A stretch of 64,000 nt of DNA from Lachnospiraceae bacterium. Lineage in GTDB: Bacteria; Bacillota; Clostridia; Lachnospirales; Lachnospiraceae. Under the pieces are notes generated by a model. The model was not told the origin of the DNA. It saw only the letters and a program-made list of their open reading frames with translations, and ran no database searches. The position numbers and the translations under genes were made by a program. Location: contig JAUNGI010000002.1 in the NCBI GenBank assembly GCA_030524525.1, forward strand, positions 1-64,000, given 5' to 3'. This document shows, in pieces, positions 8,951-18,394 of this stretch (its first letter is position 1; every line of letters starts with the position of its first letter).

Positions 8951-10513
8951 ATGGCAGCGCAGAGCAAAAAACAGAATCGATGGGTTTGGAAGGTGCGGAT
9001 CAGCGGACTGCTTCGCGCCGTCATTGTTGCGATTCTGGTACTGATCCAATTTTTGTTTATTCTATATTTATCCGTATGGCTGCGGGAGAAAACGATCTAT
9101 TATTATACCCTTGTAACCGTTGCCAGTTATTTGGTAATTATTTCCCTTGTCAATGACAGCCGAAGCGTGTCCTATAAGGTAAGCTGGATCACGATCGTCC
9201 TGCTGCTGCCCGTGAGCGGTCATGTGATGTATGTTCTCTGGGGACAGTCCTCCTCTTACGGAAAGGTCAGCTCGGAGATCCGCAGAAGGATCGGCTACGG
9301 CTACGATTTCTGCACATATTCGGAAGCGACGATGAACCGTTACGAGGAGCTTTACCGGAACCAGTGCCGGATCGCCAGATACTTGGAATCCAAGCATTTC
9401 CCGCTGTATAAAAACAATCAGCTCAGCTATTACGGCATGGGAGAGGATGCGTTTGAGGCGATCTTTGAGGATCTGAAGCAGGCAAAGCACTACATCTTTA
9501 TCAATTTCTACATTGTAGCGGAGGGGCGTCTCTGGGAACGGATGCACGCGATTCTGAAGGAGCGGCTTGCGGAGGGCGTGGAGGTGCGTTTTCTGTATGA
9601 CGATTTCGGCGCGATGTTCAGAACGTCCAAGTATTTCCGCGACGAGCTGGAGGAGGAGGGCATTCAGGTACGGATCTTTAACCCGATCCACAAGTATACC
9701 TCCCAGCTGTACATGAATTACCGCAGCCATCAGAAGCTTGTGATCGTGGACGGAGAGGTCGCCTATACCGGCGGCATCAATCTGGCGGACGAATACGCCA
9801 ATCTGATCACGCGCTTCGGCGTCTGGAAGGACGCTGCGATCCGCGTCCGGGGGGAAGCGGCGTGGGGCTTTGCGATCTGCTTCCTGCAAATGTGGGATGC
9901 GACCGAGCCGAAAACGCTGTTTTCGGATTATTTGAAGTATCGTCCGAATGCGATTTTTGCGGAGAACGATACGTTCTGTCAGGTGTTTACCGACGGGCCC
10001 GCCATCCGGGACAATTCCGCCGAAAACGTTTACCACCAGATGGCGAATACGGCGCAGAAGATCTTGTATATCGCCACGCCGTATCTGATCATCGACGAGA
10101 AGCTGCGGGACGCGCTCTGCTTTGCGGCGCGCTCCGGGATCGACGTGCGGATCATTACGCCGGGCATACCCGACAAGAAAATGGTAAAGATTCTGACGAA
10201 TTATAATTACGGCAGTCTGCTGCAGAGCGGCGTGCGGATCTACGAGTATACGCCCGGCTTTCTGCATTCCAAGATCATTATGAATGAGAAGAGCGCGGTG
10301 GTGGGTACGATCAATATGGATTACCGAAGCTTTTATCTGCATTATGAGGACGGAGCGATGGTCAGCGAGGAGGCGTTTCTTGAGGCTGTCCGCGCGGACT
10401 TTGAGAAGACCTTTGCAGAATCCAAGGAGATGACCTATGCGGACTGGCTCAAGCGGCCGCTGCGCTGGAAGATCGTTCAGCCGCTGCTGAATCTGGGCGC
10501 GACGCTCATGTGA
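8951..10513 (+). CDS. cls: Cardiolipin synthase (phospholipase D family)
   Basis: A 520-residue membrane enzyme expected to join two phosphatidylglycerols into cardiolipin. Two N-terminal membrane helices (about residues 17-75) precede a PLDc_N-type segment. Two PLD domains follow: the first HKD motif is HQKLVIVDGEVAYTGGIN, which is canonical HxKx4D. The second is HSKIIMNEKSAVVGTIN, where His and Lys are kept but the usual Asp is missing, Glu stands near its place, and the spacing to Gly-Thr is one residue short. ATG 8951 follows GGAGGAAGCT; an in-frame ATG at 8939 overlaps that site. The downstream ruvA start is only 19 bp away, so cotranscription is possible. Confidence 0.88.
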   Translation: MAAQSKKQNRWVWKVRISGLLRAVIVAILVLIQFLFILYLSVWLREKTIYYYTLVTVASYLVIISLVNDSRSVSYKVSWITIVLLLPVSGHVMYVLWGQSSSYGKVSSEIRRRIGYGYDFCTYSEATMNRYEELYRNQCRIARYLESKHFPLYKNNQLSYYGMGEDAFEAIFEDLKQAKHYIFINFYIVAEGRLWERMHAILKERLAEGVEVRFLYDDFGAMFRTSKYFRDELEEEGIQVRIFNPIHKYTSQLYMNYRSHQKLVIVDGEVAYTGGINLADEYANLITRFGVWKDAAIRVRGEAAWGFAICFLQMWDATEPKTLFSDYLKYRPNAIFAENDTFCQVFTDGPAIRDNSAENVYHQMANTAQKILYIATPYLIIDEKLRDALCFAARSGIDVRIITPGIPDKKMVKILTNYNYGSLLQSGVRIYEYTPGFLHSKIIMNEKSAVVGTINMDYRSFYLHYEDGAMVSEEAFLEAVRADFEKTFAESKEMTYADWLKRPLRWKIVQPLLNLGATLM

Positions 10514-10532
10514 TTTTTTAAGTGAGGAAGCT

Positions 10533-11141
10533 ATGATAGCATATATACAGGGAGAATTGGCTTTTGCGGGGGACGGCGCGGCGGTTGTGGACTGCGGAGG
10601 CGTCGGCTATGAGGCGGCGATGTCGCCGAACGATCTGGCGCGGCTGCCCGCGGTCGGCAGTCCGGTGCGCATCTACACGTTTTTGAATGTGAATGAAAAT
10701 ACGGGGGTTTCGCTGTTCGGCTTTTTGGAGCCGGACGACCTTGCCATGTTTAAGCTTTTGATCACGGTCAGCGGGATCGGGCCGAAAGGAGCGCAGGCGA
10801 TCCTGTCCGTGCTTCCCGCCGATGTGCTGCGCTTTGCGATCTTATCGGAGGATTCCAAGTCGATCGCAAAGGCGCCGGGGATCGGCGCAAAGACCGCGAG
10901 CAAGCTCGTGCTGGAATTAAAGGATAAGGTCAGCTTGCAGGAGGCGTTTGAAAAGCGCTTGGAAAACGTTGGTTCTGCCGCTGTAGAACAGGAGCTTCAG
11001 GGAGCGAAGGAGGACGCGGTTCTGGCGCTTGTTGCGTTGGGCTATTCCAAAACGGAAGCCACGCGGGCGGTGTCTTCGGTTCCGGCATCGGACGGCATGA
11101 GCGTGGACGAGCTGCTTCGCCGGAGCTTGAAATTTTTATAA
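10533..11141 (+). CDS. ruvA: Holliday junction branch migration protein RuvA
   Basis: RuvA binds four-way DNA junctions and recruits the RuvB motor. The 202-residue product has an N-terminal OB fold (MIAYIQGELAFAGDGAAVVD), a central helix-hairpin-helix region (FKLLITVSGIGPKGAQAILS and APGIGAKTASKLVLELKDK) and a C-terminal domain III (EDAVLALVALGYSKTEATRA) that contacts RuvB. Length and domain order are normal. The gene lies directly downstream of cls and 106 bp before ruvB. No ruvC is seen in the window. Confidence 0.97.
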   Translation: MIAYIQGELAFAGDGAAVVDCGGVGYEAAMSPNDLARLPAVGSPVRIYTFLNVNENTGVSLFGFLEPDDLAMFKLLITVSGIGPKGAQAILSVLPADVLRFAILSEDSKSIAKAPGIGAKTASKLVLELKDKVSLQEAFEKRLENVGSAAVEQELQGAKEDAVLALVALGYSKTEATRAVSSVPASDGMSVDELLRRSLKFL

Positions 11142-11247
11142 CGCTTCGGATGGGCAAGTCGGACGATCGCCGGGAGTGCCAAGCAGAAAGCAGCCGACTT
11201 ATTACTTTTGATGTAAAAAACACGGAGGAAAGAGGGAAAAGCGCGTC

Positions 11248-12249
11248 ATGGCAAGACGGATCATTACAACGGAACAGATGCCGGAGGATCTGCCCTTGGA
11301 GGGTTCCCTGCGTCCTCAGCGGCTGTCCGAATACATCGGACAGGAGAAGGTAAAGAAAAATCTTTCGGTTTATATTGAAGCCGCGAAAAAGCGGAACGAG
11401 GCGCTCGACCATGTGCTGTTTTTCGGTCCGCCGGGACTCGGAAAAACGACGCTTGCCAACATTATCGCAAAGGAAATGGACGCCAACATTCGGATCACCT
11501 CCGGACCGGCGATCGAAAAGCCCGGGGATATGGCGGCGATCCTGAACAATTTACAGGAGCGGGACGTGCTGTTTATCGACGAGATCCACCGGCTGAACCG
11601 GCAGGTGGAGGAGCTGCTTTATTCCGCTATGGAGGACTTTGCGATCGACATTGTGATCGGTCGGGGACCGGCTTCCAAGTCGGTGCGGCTGACGCTGCCG
11701 CCGTTTACGCTTGTGGGGGCGACGACCCGTGCGGGAATGCTGACGGCTCCGCTGCGGGATCGCTTCGGCGTTGTGAACCGTCTGGAATTTTATACGGTGG
11801 AGGAATTGAAGCTGATCCTTCTGCATTCCGCAAAGGTGATGAAGGTGGACATCGAACCGGACGGAGCCGAGGAGCTGGCGCGGCGCTCGCGGGGAACTCC
11901 GCGGCTTGCAAACCGTCTTTTGAAGCGCGTCCGGGATTTTGCGCAGATCCAGTACGACGGCAGGATCACCGGAGAGGTGGCGCGTTTTGCGCTGGATCTG
12001 CTGGAGGTAGACCGCATGGGACTGGATAACATCGACCGGGAGATCCTCATGACGATGATCACGAGCTTTAAGGGCGGCCCGGTGGGTCTGGAGGCGGTCG
12101 CCACGACCATCGGCGAGGATGCGGGGACCGTCGAAGAAGTATACGAACCGTATTTGGTGCAGCACGGGCTGATCGCCAGAACGCCCAGAGGACGAGTGGT
12201 AACGGAGGAAGCCTACCGGCATTTGGGACTTCCGCTGAAAGAAGAATAA
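11248..12249 (+). CDS. ruvB: Holliday junction branch migration ATPase RuvB
   Basis: RuvB is the hexameric AAA+ motor that drives branch migration with RuvA. The 333-residue protein shows Walker [13 protein letters not shown] (about residues 59-70), Walker [11 protein letters not shown] (Asp111), sensor 1 in [20 protein letters not shown], and the C-terminal winged-helix domain ending [18 protein letters not shown]. The ATG is preceded by GGAGGAAAGAGG with a longish spacer. It is followed after 28 bp by zapA, suggesting one operon ruvA-ruvB-zapA-U32. Confidence 0.98.
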   Translation: MARRIITTEQMPEDLPLEGSLRPQRLSEYIGQEKVKKNLSVYIEAAKKRNEALDHVLFFGPPGLGKTTLANIIAKEMDANIRITSGPAIEKPGDMAAILNNLQERDVLFIDEIHRLNRQVEELLYSAMEDFAIDIVIGRGPASKSVRLTLPPFTLVGATTRAGMLTAPLRDRFGVVNRLEFYTVEELKLILLHSAKVMKVDIEPDGAEELARRSRGTPRLANRLLKRVRDFAQIQYDGRITGEVARFALDLLEVDRMGLDNIDREILMTMITSFKGGPVGLEAVATTIGEDAGTVEEVYEPYLVQHGLIARTPRGRVVTEEAYRHLGLPLKEE

Positions 12250-12277
12250 AGAGATTGGGAGGAGAACCGGAAATCAT

Positions 12278-12688
12278 ATGAACAGGAAGATCGACGCAGA
12301 AGTCATTATCAACGGAAAACGCTATTGTCTGGCGGGGTACGAGAGCGAGGAATATTTGCAGAAGGTGGCTTCGTACCTGAACAGCAAGTACAGTCTTGTA
12401 AAGGAGCAGAACGGTTACCGCAGCATGGACGTGGATACGCGGACGATCCTGATGCAGATCAACATCGCGGACGATTACTTCAAGCTGAAGCAGCAGCTGG
12501 TTGACATTACCGACGAAATGGAAAACAAGGACGAGGAGATCTTCCGGCTGAAGCACGATATCGTCGCTTTGCAGAAGAAGCTCGACGACCTTCAGCAGGA
12601 TCTGGAAAAAATGAAGGCGCGCAACGTGGAAGAACAGAAAAAGGTTGTTAAGCTGGAGACCGAATTAAGTGGGTATCGCAAAAAGTAA
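12278..12688 (+). CDS. zapA: Cell division protein ZapA
   Basis: ZapA cross-links FtsZ protofilaments at the division site. The 136-residue product has the ZapA domain at residues 1-75 (VIINGKRYCLAGYESEEYLQ, then MDVDTRTILMQINIADDYFK). A long acidic/basic coiled coil follows (DEMENKDEEIFRLKHD through EEQKKVVKLETEL), longer than in minimal ZapA proteins, as in the clostridial form. ATG 12278 follows GGGAGGAG. Its last 20 bases overlap the next gene, which implies translational coupling. Confidence 0.88.
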   Translation: MNRKIDAEVIINGKRYCLAGYESEEYLQKVASYLNSKYSLVKEQNGYRSMDVDTRTILMQINIADDYFKLKQQLVDITDEMENKDEEIFRLKHDIVALQKKLDDLQQDLEKMKARNVEEQKKVVKLETELSGYRKK

Positions 12689-15149
12689 AAAAACGGAAAT
12701 TTTAGCGCCTGCGGGGTCGGTTGCGGCTTTGCAGGCGGCTGTTATGGCAGGCTGCGACGCGGTGTATATCGGTGGCAGCCGTTTTGGCGCTCGGGCCTAT
12801 GCGGAAAATCCGGACGAGGCCGAGCTGCTGGCGGCGATCGACTATGCGCATGCTTACGGCGTGAAGGTCTATCTGACGGTCAATACGCTTTTGAAGGAGG
12901 CGGAGCTTTCGGAGCTTCCGGCGTATTTGACGCCGTATTATCTGCATGGGATCGACGCGGTCATCGTACAGGATTACGGGGCGATGCGGCTGCTTTCGGA
13001 GCTGTGGCCCGATCTGCCGCTCCATGCCAGCACCCAGATGACGCTGACCAATCCGGAGGCGTGCCGCCTTCTGCCAAAGAGCGTGACGCGCATCGTCCCG
13101 GCAAGGGAGCTGGAGCTTTCCGAGCTGCGGCGGCTTCGGGAGGAAACGGCTCTGGAGCTGGAGGTCTTCTGCCACGGAGCCTTGTGCTACAGCTATTCCG
13201 GGCAGTGCCTGATGTCTTCCCTGATTGGCGGGCGGAGCGGCAACCGCGGGCGCTGCGCGCAGCCCTGCCGCAAGTTTTACGTTTGCCGGGCAGAGGGAAA
13301 AACGGAGCGGAAGGGCTATTTTCTCAGCCCTAAGGATCAGTGTATGCTTGCGCACTTGCCGGAGCTGCTGGCGCTTGGCGTCGATTCGCTGAAAATCGAG
13401 GGACGCATGAAAAATCCGCTTTATGCCGCCGGCGTAACGGCGATCTACCGGAAGTGGGTCTCGCGTCTGGAAGCGTCCGGTGCGGACGCGTACCGGGAAG
13501 AGGAGCAGGCGGAACTGAACGAGGACATTCAAACGCTTGCGGAGCTGTACAACCGGGGCGGGTTTTCCGCAGGCTATCCGTTTTCCGAGACCGGGAGGGA
13601 GATGATCTCGCTTGCCCGTCCGAATCACGGCGGCGTTTTGGTGGGAAGCGGCCGGGTGCATCCCGGCGGAAACCGTTGTCGGGTGCAGTATCGTCAGCCG
13701 GTTCACGCCGGGGATATTCTGGAGGTTCGCGCGGCCTTGGGAGCGGAAGAGCGGGTGCTGGCGGAGTATACGGCGGGCGCGCGGGAGACGGAGGAAGCGC
13801 GCGTCGTGTATCTTTCCGGCGGGAAGCCCGGTTCCGGAAGAGCTTCCCGTTTGGGGCAAGAGCTTCCCGGCGAGGTGTCGGTCTATCGGACGAAAAACGA
13901 CGCGCTGCTGGCGCGGATCGAGCGGGAATGCCGACCGGGGACACGGAAGACGGCACTGGCGGCCCGGTTTACCGCCCGGACGGGGGAGCCGACGGAGCTG
14001 CGCCTTTCGGGGGAGGTTTCCGTCCTTGTTCGGGGCGCGGTCGCAGAACCTGCGCGGAAAGCGCCGGCAGCGGAAGCGGATGTGCGGGAAAAGCTTTTGA
14101 AGACCGGAGATACCCCCTACCGCTTGGAGCCGCTTTCGGTGGAGCTTGCCGAGGACTGCTTTCTGCCGGTCTCGCAGCTGAACGAGCTTCGCCGGCGCGG
14201 GCTTGAGCGCTATACGGAAGCGCTGCTCGCAAAGTACCGCAGAACGCCCCCGCGCGGGGAGACGGCGTGGAGCGGAGGAAAAACGCTCCGAACCGACGCA
14301 GAGACTTCCGGGGGGGCGCCTGAGGCGGTCGCCCCTGAACCGGGGGAGACCGTGCCGCTTGCGGTTGCGGTCATGAGCTTGGAGCAGCTTCGGGAAGCGA
14401 AGAAGCACCCGGCGGTCCGTCGGCTCTATGTCGATATGGAAGGCGAATGGCAGGCCTGTCTGCGGGAGGGCGCGGATCGTCCCCTGTGGCTGGCGCTTCC
14501 GCGCATTACGCAGGGAAAACGGCTGGAAAACCTCAAGACCGCTCTTGCGGCGCTCTCGAAAGAACAGGCTTTTGCGGGCCTGCTGGTGCGCTCCTTGGAC
14601 GCGCTTGCCATGCTGAAAACGCTGCCGCTTTCCGTGCCGCTTGCCGCCGACGCAAACCTGTACGCCATGAATTCGCAGGCGGCGCGCTGGCTGCTTTCGC
14701 AGGGCTTTTCCGGGCTTACGGCTCCGCTTGAGGAAAACGAGCGGGAGCTTGGATGGCTGTCGGGGCTGCCGTTTGAGCTTGTGATCTACGGGCGCAGCGT
14801 CGTCATGGTTTCCCGGCAATGCGTTTGGAAAACCGCCTTTGGCTGCGCCCCACAAGACGGCAGAAGGCTGCTTTTGCAGGATGAGCGCGGCGCGGAGTTT
14901 CCGGTGCAGACCTGCTGTACCGGCTGCTTTAACCGCATCTATAACAGCGCGCCCCTGTCGCTGCTGCCGTATTTGGAACAGGGAAAACGACTTTGCCCAA
15001 GCGCCTTTCGCATGGAATTTACGCTGGAGGACGGAGACGACGTTCGGCGGCTCCTGACGGCGTATGCGCAGCCGTCCCGCAGCGAAAATGCGGAGGCGGC
15101 GGAGAGGCGGCCGGAAACCCGCGGGCATTTCCGGCGCGGCGTGCTATAG
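12669..15149 (+). CDS. U32 family peptidase with DUF3656 (RlhA-like)
   Basis: An 826-residue cytosolic protein. The N-terminal U32 domain starts KKTEILAPAGSVAALQAAVM and includes CDAVYIGGSRFGARAYA. It carries the family signature ELEVFCHGALCYSYSGQC and the cysteine-bearing GRCAQPCRKFYVC. The C-terminal half fits the DUF3656-containing collagenase-like group. Members with this layout include RlhA, which hydroxylates a 23S rRNA cytidine, and proteins annotated as proteases; the RNA-modification role is the better inference. The only usable start is GTG 12669 inside zapA. Four C-terminal cysteines (CVWKTAFGC, QTCCTGC) may bind iron-sulfur or zinc. Confidence 0.85.
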   Translation: MGIAKSKKTEILAPAGSVAALQAAVMAGCDAVYIGGSRFGARAYAENPDEAELLAAIDYAHAYGVKVYLTVNTLLKEAELSELPAYLTPYYLHGIDAVIVQDYGAMRLLSELWPDLPLHASTQMTLTNPEACRLLPKSVTRIVPARELELSELRRLREETALELEVFCHGALCYSYSGQCLMSSLIGGRSGNRGRCAQPCRKFYVCRAEGKTERKGYFLSPKDQCMLAHLPELLALGVDSLKIEGRMKNPLYAAGVTAIYRKWVSRLEASGADAYREEEQAELNEDIQTLAELYNRGGFSAGYPFSETGREMISLARPNHGGVLVGSGRVHPGGNRCRVQYRQPVHAGDILEVRAALGAEERVLAEYTAGARETEEARVVYLSGGKPGSGRASRLGQELPGEVSVYRTKNDALLARIERECRPGTRKTALAARFTARTGEPTELRLSGEVSVLVRGAVAEPARKAPAAEADVREKLLKTGDTPYRLEPLSVELAEDCFLPVSQLNELRRRGLERYTEALLAKYRRTPPRGETAWSGGKTLRTDAETSGGAPEAVAPEPGETVPLAVAVMSLEQLREAKKHPAVRRLYVDMEGEWQACLREGADRPLWLALPRITQGKRLENLKTALAALSKEQAFAGLLVRSLDALAMLKTLPLSVPLAADANLYAMNSQAARWLLSQGFSGLTAPLEENERELGWLSGLPFELVIYGRSVVMVSRQCVWKTAFGCAPQDGRRLLLQDERGAEFPVQTCCTGCFNRIYNSAPLSLLPYLEQGKRLCPSAFRMEFTLEDGDDVRRLLTAYAQPSRSENAEAAERRPETRGHFRRGVL

Positions 15150-15168
15150 GAAGTTTCTTGAAATTCTG

Positions 15169-15197
15169 TTGCATAATCACGGCTTTTGCGGTATACT
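15169..15197 (+). promoter_or_regulatory. Sigma-A promoter of NUDIX gene
   Basis: TTGCAT (15169-15174), a 17-bp spacer, then TATACT (15192-15197), 43 bp before the start codon. Confidence 0.75.
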
Positions 15198-15239
15198 AGT
15201 ACCAATTTTATAACACACCGTTAGACAGGGGGTCTTACT

Positions 15240-15692
15240 ATGGTTGAGGCAACGAGCTGTGGTGGTGTTGTTATCTTTCGAGGAAAAATCTTATTACTGT
15301 ATAAGAACTACAAGCATAAGTATGAGGGCTGGGTGCTTCCGAAGGGAACCGTTGAGGAAGGCGAGGACTATAAGGAAACGGCGATCCGGGAGGTCAAGGA
15401 GGAATCCGGAGCCGATGCCCAGATCATAAAGTATGTTGGCAAAAGTCAATATACGTTTAATACGCCGCAAAATACAGTAGTAAAAGATGTTCACTGGTAT
15501 CTGATGATGTCGGATAGCTATTATAGCAAGCCACAGCGGGAGGAGTATTTTGTGGATTCCGGGTATTACAAATTTCACGAAGCTTATCATCTTCTTAAGT
15601 TCTCCAATGAGAAGCAGATTTTGGAGAAGGCGTATGAGGAGTATGTGGAGCTGAAAAAAAGCAATCTCTGGGGAAGCCGCAAATATTTCTAA
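15240..15692 (+). CDS. NUDIX hydrolase
   Basis: A 150-residue protein with a complete Nudix box: Gly36, Glu42, then REVKEESGA at 50-58, matching Gx5Ex7REUxEExGU. These residues bind the metal used to hydrolyse a nucleoside diphosphate linked to another group. The N-terminal CGGVVIFRGKILLLYK strand pattern and the WVLPKGTVEEGE segment are like Ap4A- or (d)NTP-cleaving members. The substrate cannot be told. It has its own promoter and terminator, so it is monocistronic. Confidence 0.88.
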   Translation: MVEATSCGGVVIFRGKILLLYKNYKHKYEGWVLPKGTVEEGEDYKETAIREVKEESGADAQIIKYVGKSQYTFNTPQNTVVKDVHWYLMMSDSYYSKPQREEYFVDSGYYKFHEAYHLLKFSNEKQILEKAYEEYVELKKSNLWGSRKYF

Positions 15693-15705
15693 AAAGAACA
15701 GAATC

Positions 15706-15733
15706 GGTGCTGTCGCAAGGCAGCGCCATTTTT
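15706..15733 (+). terminator. Intrinsic terminator after NUDIX gene
   Basis: GGTGCTGTC pairs with GGCAGCGCC (G-U allowed) around a GCAA loop, then ATTTTTG. Confidence 0.8.
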
Positions 15734-15759
15734 GTATCATAGGAAAATGTGAGGGACTT

Positions 15760-16197
15760 ATGAAAAAACTGATAAAAAAATACCGGCACCTGATTTTGTA
15801 TCTGGTTTTCGGCGTGGCGACGACGCTTGTGAATTGGATGGTCTATGTTCCGTGCATCCGACTTTGCGGAAGCGATCCTACCAACCTTGAGGTGACGATC
15901 TGCAACGCCGTGGCATGGGTCGCGGCGGTCACGTTCGCTTATATTACAAACAAGCTGTTCGTATTTGAGAGCAAGCGCCGGGAGCTGCGCTTTCTGCTGA
16001 AGGAAGCGGCAAAATTTTTCGGCGCCAGACTTTTTTCGGGGCTGTTTGAGATCTTTTTGCCGGGACTTCTGATGGACGCGGGACTGGCGCAGACGGTGCT
16101 TGGAGTGGAGGGCGCCGTGGCAAAGGCGCTGACGAGCGCCGTGGTGATCGTAATGAATTATGTGCTCAGCAAGCTGATCGTATTTCGGAAGAAATAG
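15760..16197 (+). CDS. GtrA family membrane protein
   Basis: A 145-residue protein with four predicted membrane helices. It opens with the basic MKKLIKKYRHLILYLVFGVA and the GtrA signature TTLVNWMVYVP; AAVTFAYITNKLFVFESKRR and AVVIVMNYVLSKLIVFRKK mark later helices. GtrA proteins are thought to move or retain polyprenyl-linked sugars for cell-surface polysaccharide or teichoic acid decoration. No glycosyltransferase lies next to it, so the partner is unknown. GTGAGGG precedes the ATG by 7 nt. Confidence 0.85.
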   Translation: MKKLIKKYRHLILYLVFGVATTLVNWMVYVPCIRLCGSDPTNLEVTICNAVAWVAAVTFAYITNKLFVFESKRRELRFLLKEAAKFFGARLFSGLFEIFLPGLLMDAGLAQTVLGVEGAVAKALTSAVVIVMNYVLSKLIVFRKK

Positions 16198-16223
16198 CGG
16201 GCGCTGTGTGAGGGGAGCGAAGT

Positions 16224-17441
16224 ATGAACGAACGGTTAAATATCGGCGGCACGGCAATGCTGCGAAAGGGTGAGGGGCGAAGCCTGAAAAACGGCGGCCT
16301 TTGGATCTATGACAACGAGATCGCGTCCTGTGAGCGAACCGGGGAAAACGGCTGCCTTGTTCGGGTGCTGGATTTTGACGGCTATCCGCTGGGCGTTGGG
16401 TTCTGGAACGAAAATTCCAAGATCCGGGTGCGGATGCTTTCGCGTCGAAAGGACGCGGTCGTGGACGAGGCGTTCCTGCAAAGCCGTTTGCAGGCGGCTT
16501 GGGAATATCGGAAGAAAACGGTCGATACGTCCTGCTGCCGTCTGGTTTTCGGAGAGGCGGACTGGCTGCCGGGGCTGACGGTCGATAAGTTTTCGGATGT
16601 GCTTGTCGTACAGAGCTTGGCGCTCGGGATCGACCGGCTGAAGGAGCTGCTGCTTGGGCAGCTCGTGGATATTCTGGCAAAGGACGGCGTTTCCGTTCGC
16701 GGGATCTACGAGCGAAGCGACGCCAAGGTGCGCGAGCAGGAGGGGATGCCGAGACGGAAGGGCTTTCTCGGCGCGGAGTTCCCGACCAAAGTGGAAATTG
16801 TGGAAAACGGCGTGCGCTATCTGGTGGACGTTAAGGACGGACAGAAGACCGGGTTCTTTTTGGATCAGAAATACAACCGCCTTGCCGTTCAGAAGCTGTG
16901 CGGCGGCGCGCGCGTGCTGGACTGCTTTACGCATACCGGCTCGTTTGCGCTGAACGCGGGGCTTGGGGGCGCAAGGGAGGTGCTAGGCGTGGACGCCTCG
17001 GAGCTTGCGGTTTCGCAGGCGGAGGAAAACGCGGCGCTGAACGGCTTGTCCGACCGTGTGAAGTTCCGCTGCGCCGACGTGTTCGAGCTGCTGCCCGAGC
17101 TTCTGGACGCCGGAGAACGCTACGACGTGGTCGTTCTCGATCCGCCTGCCTTTACCAAATCCCGGACGGCGGTGAAAAATGCCGTGAAGGGCTATCGTGA
17201 GATCAACCGCAGGGGCTTGGCGCTTGTCCGGGACGGCGGGTTTCTGGCGACCTGTTCCTGCTCGCATTTTATGACCCCGGAGCTGTTTGCGGAAACGATC
17301 GCGCAGGCGGCAAGGAGCATTCACAGGCGGGTGCGGCAGGTCGAATACCGGACGCAGGCGCCCGATCATCCGATCCTGTGGGCGGCGGAGGAGTCCTATT
17401 ATCTGAAATTTTATATCTTTCAGGTCTGCGACGAGCGGTAG
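16224..17441 (+). CDS. Class I SAM-dependent 23S rRNA methyltransferase, RlmI-like
   Basis: A 405-residue protein with an N-terminal PUA domain (LRKGEGRSLKNGGLWIYDNE), a central RlmI-type linker, and a C-terminal Rossmann methyltransferase domain. The latter shows DGQKTGFFLDQKYNR, the SAM-binding VLDCFTHTGSFALNAGLGGA, and the catalytic loop VVLDPPAFTKSR with CSCSHFM later. RlmI methylates C5 of a 23S rRNA cytosine; the same reaction is the best inference here. It uses ATG 16224 with GAGGGGAG upstream and lies 26 bp after gtrA. Confidence 0.9.
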   Translation: MNERLNIGGTAMLRKGEGRSLKNGGLWIYDNEIASCERTGENGCLVRVLDFDGYPLGVGFWNENSKIRVRMLSRRKDAVVDEAFLQSRLQAAWEYRKKTVDTSCCRLVFGEADWLPGLTVDKFSDVLVVQSLALGIDRLKELLLGQLVDILAKDGVSVRGIYERSDAKVREQEGMPRRKGFLGAEFPTKVEIVENGVRYLVDVKDGQKTGFFLDQKYNRLAVQKLCGGARVLDCFTHTGSFALNAGLGGAREVLGVDASELAVSQAEENAALNGLSDRVKFRCADVFELLPELLDAGERYDVVVLDPPAFTKSRTAVKNAVKGYREINRRGLALVRDGGFLATCSCSHFMTPELFAETIAQAARSIHRRVRQVEYRTQAPDHPILWAAEESYYLKFYIFQVCDER

Positions 17442-17489
17442 GCATAGAAAAACGCCGCTTCGCCGGGGAAGAAGTTAGGAAAGAAAAAT

Positions 17490-18356
17490 ATGTATCAAGT
17501 AATAAAAGGCTATCGAGACAATGCTGCGCTGCGCAGAAGCTTTAACGAGCTGGCGGAAAAGACCTTCGGTCTGAGCTTTGAGGACTGGTATCAAAACGGC
17601 TTTTGGGGCGACAATTACGATCCGCACTCCATCGTGATTGACGGGAAAATCGCGGCGAACGTTTCGGTGAATCGAACGGAGATGCTGCTTGACGGCGTGC
17701 CGAAGCGATTTTTGCAGCTCGGAACCGTGATGACCGACGAACGGTACCGGAACCTTGGGCTGTGCAGAACGCTCCTCGAGTTTATCGAAGCGGAATATGC
17801 AGGCAGGACGGACGGCGTTTACCTGTTTGCAAACGACAGCGTGACGGAGTTCTATCCGAAGTTCGGCTTTCGGAAAGCAAAGGAATATCAGTATTCTAAG
17901 ATTGTAGAAAACATGGGAGGGTGCGAACTGGAGCCGGCACCCATGAACGGTCCCGCCGCGTGGAGCGCTCTGGAGGCCGCCATTCGCGGAAACCGCTTCC
18001 GGGGACGGCTGGATATGGTCAATAATCCGGAGCTGATTCTTTTCTATGTGACGAAATATATGCGGGAGAACGTCTTTTATCACAGGGCGACCGACACCTA
18101 CGCCATTGCGGAGCAGGAAAACGGACGGCTGTTTCTGCACAACGTATTTTCCGTCCGGCTGACCGATCCGGACGAGGTCGCCGCGTTGTTCGGGGCGCAG
18201 GTCAAGGAGGTCGTTCTGGGCTTTGCTCCAAAGCGTTGTAAGGGCTGGACGGCAGCGGAGCTTTGGGAGGAAGACAGCACCTTTTTTGTGAAAGGCTCGG
18301 AATGGGAGCGGTTTGAAAAAGAAAAACTGCGCATCCCCTCGCTGTCCCATGCATAG
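17490..18356 (+). CDS. GNAT family N-acetyltransferase, long form
   Basis: A 288-residue protein. The N-terminal half is a GNAT fold: FLQLGTVMTDERYRNLGLCR contains the acetyl-CoA-binding V-x-x-x-x-R-x-x-G/L pattern, followed by YLFANDSVTEFYPKFGF, the usual motif B. The C-terminal 150 residues have no motif I recognise and may be a second, degenerate GNAT half or a sterol-carrier-like domain. The acceptor substrate is unknown. ATG 17490 is preceded by a weak AGGAAAG site. It sits just upstream of the gpsA-like gene. Confidence 0.75.
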   Translation: MYQVIKGYRDNAALRRSFNELAEKTFGLSFEDWYQNGFWGDNYDPHSIVIDGKIAANVSVNRTEMLLDGVPKRFLQLGTVMTDERYRNLGLCRTLLEFIEAEYAGRTDGVYLFANDSVTEFYPKFGFRKAKEYQYSKIVENMGGCELEPAPMNGPAAWSALEAAIRGNRFRGRLDMVNNPELILFYVTKYMRENVFYHRATDTYAIAEQENGRLFLHNVFSVRLTDPDEVAALFGAQVKEVVLGFAPKRCKGWTAAELWEEDSTFFVKGSEWERFEKEKLRIPSLSHA

Positions 18357-18394
18357 GGGCGCGGGGGCGGCGGCGCAGGAAGGAGAGCAGACAT

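Noticed and set aside
12702..15128. An 808-codon minus-strand frame opposite the U32 peptidase
   Set aside because: Same GC-driven shadow; composition is Arg/Leu/Pro/Gln-rich without motifs or a ribosome site.
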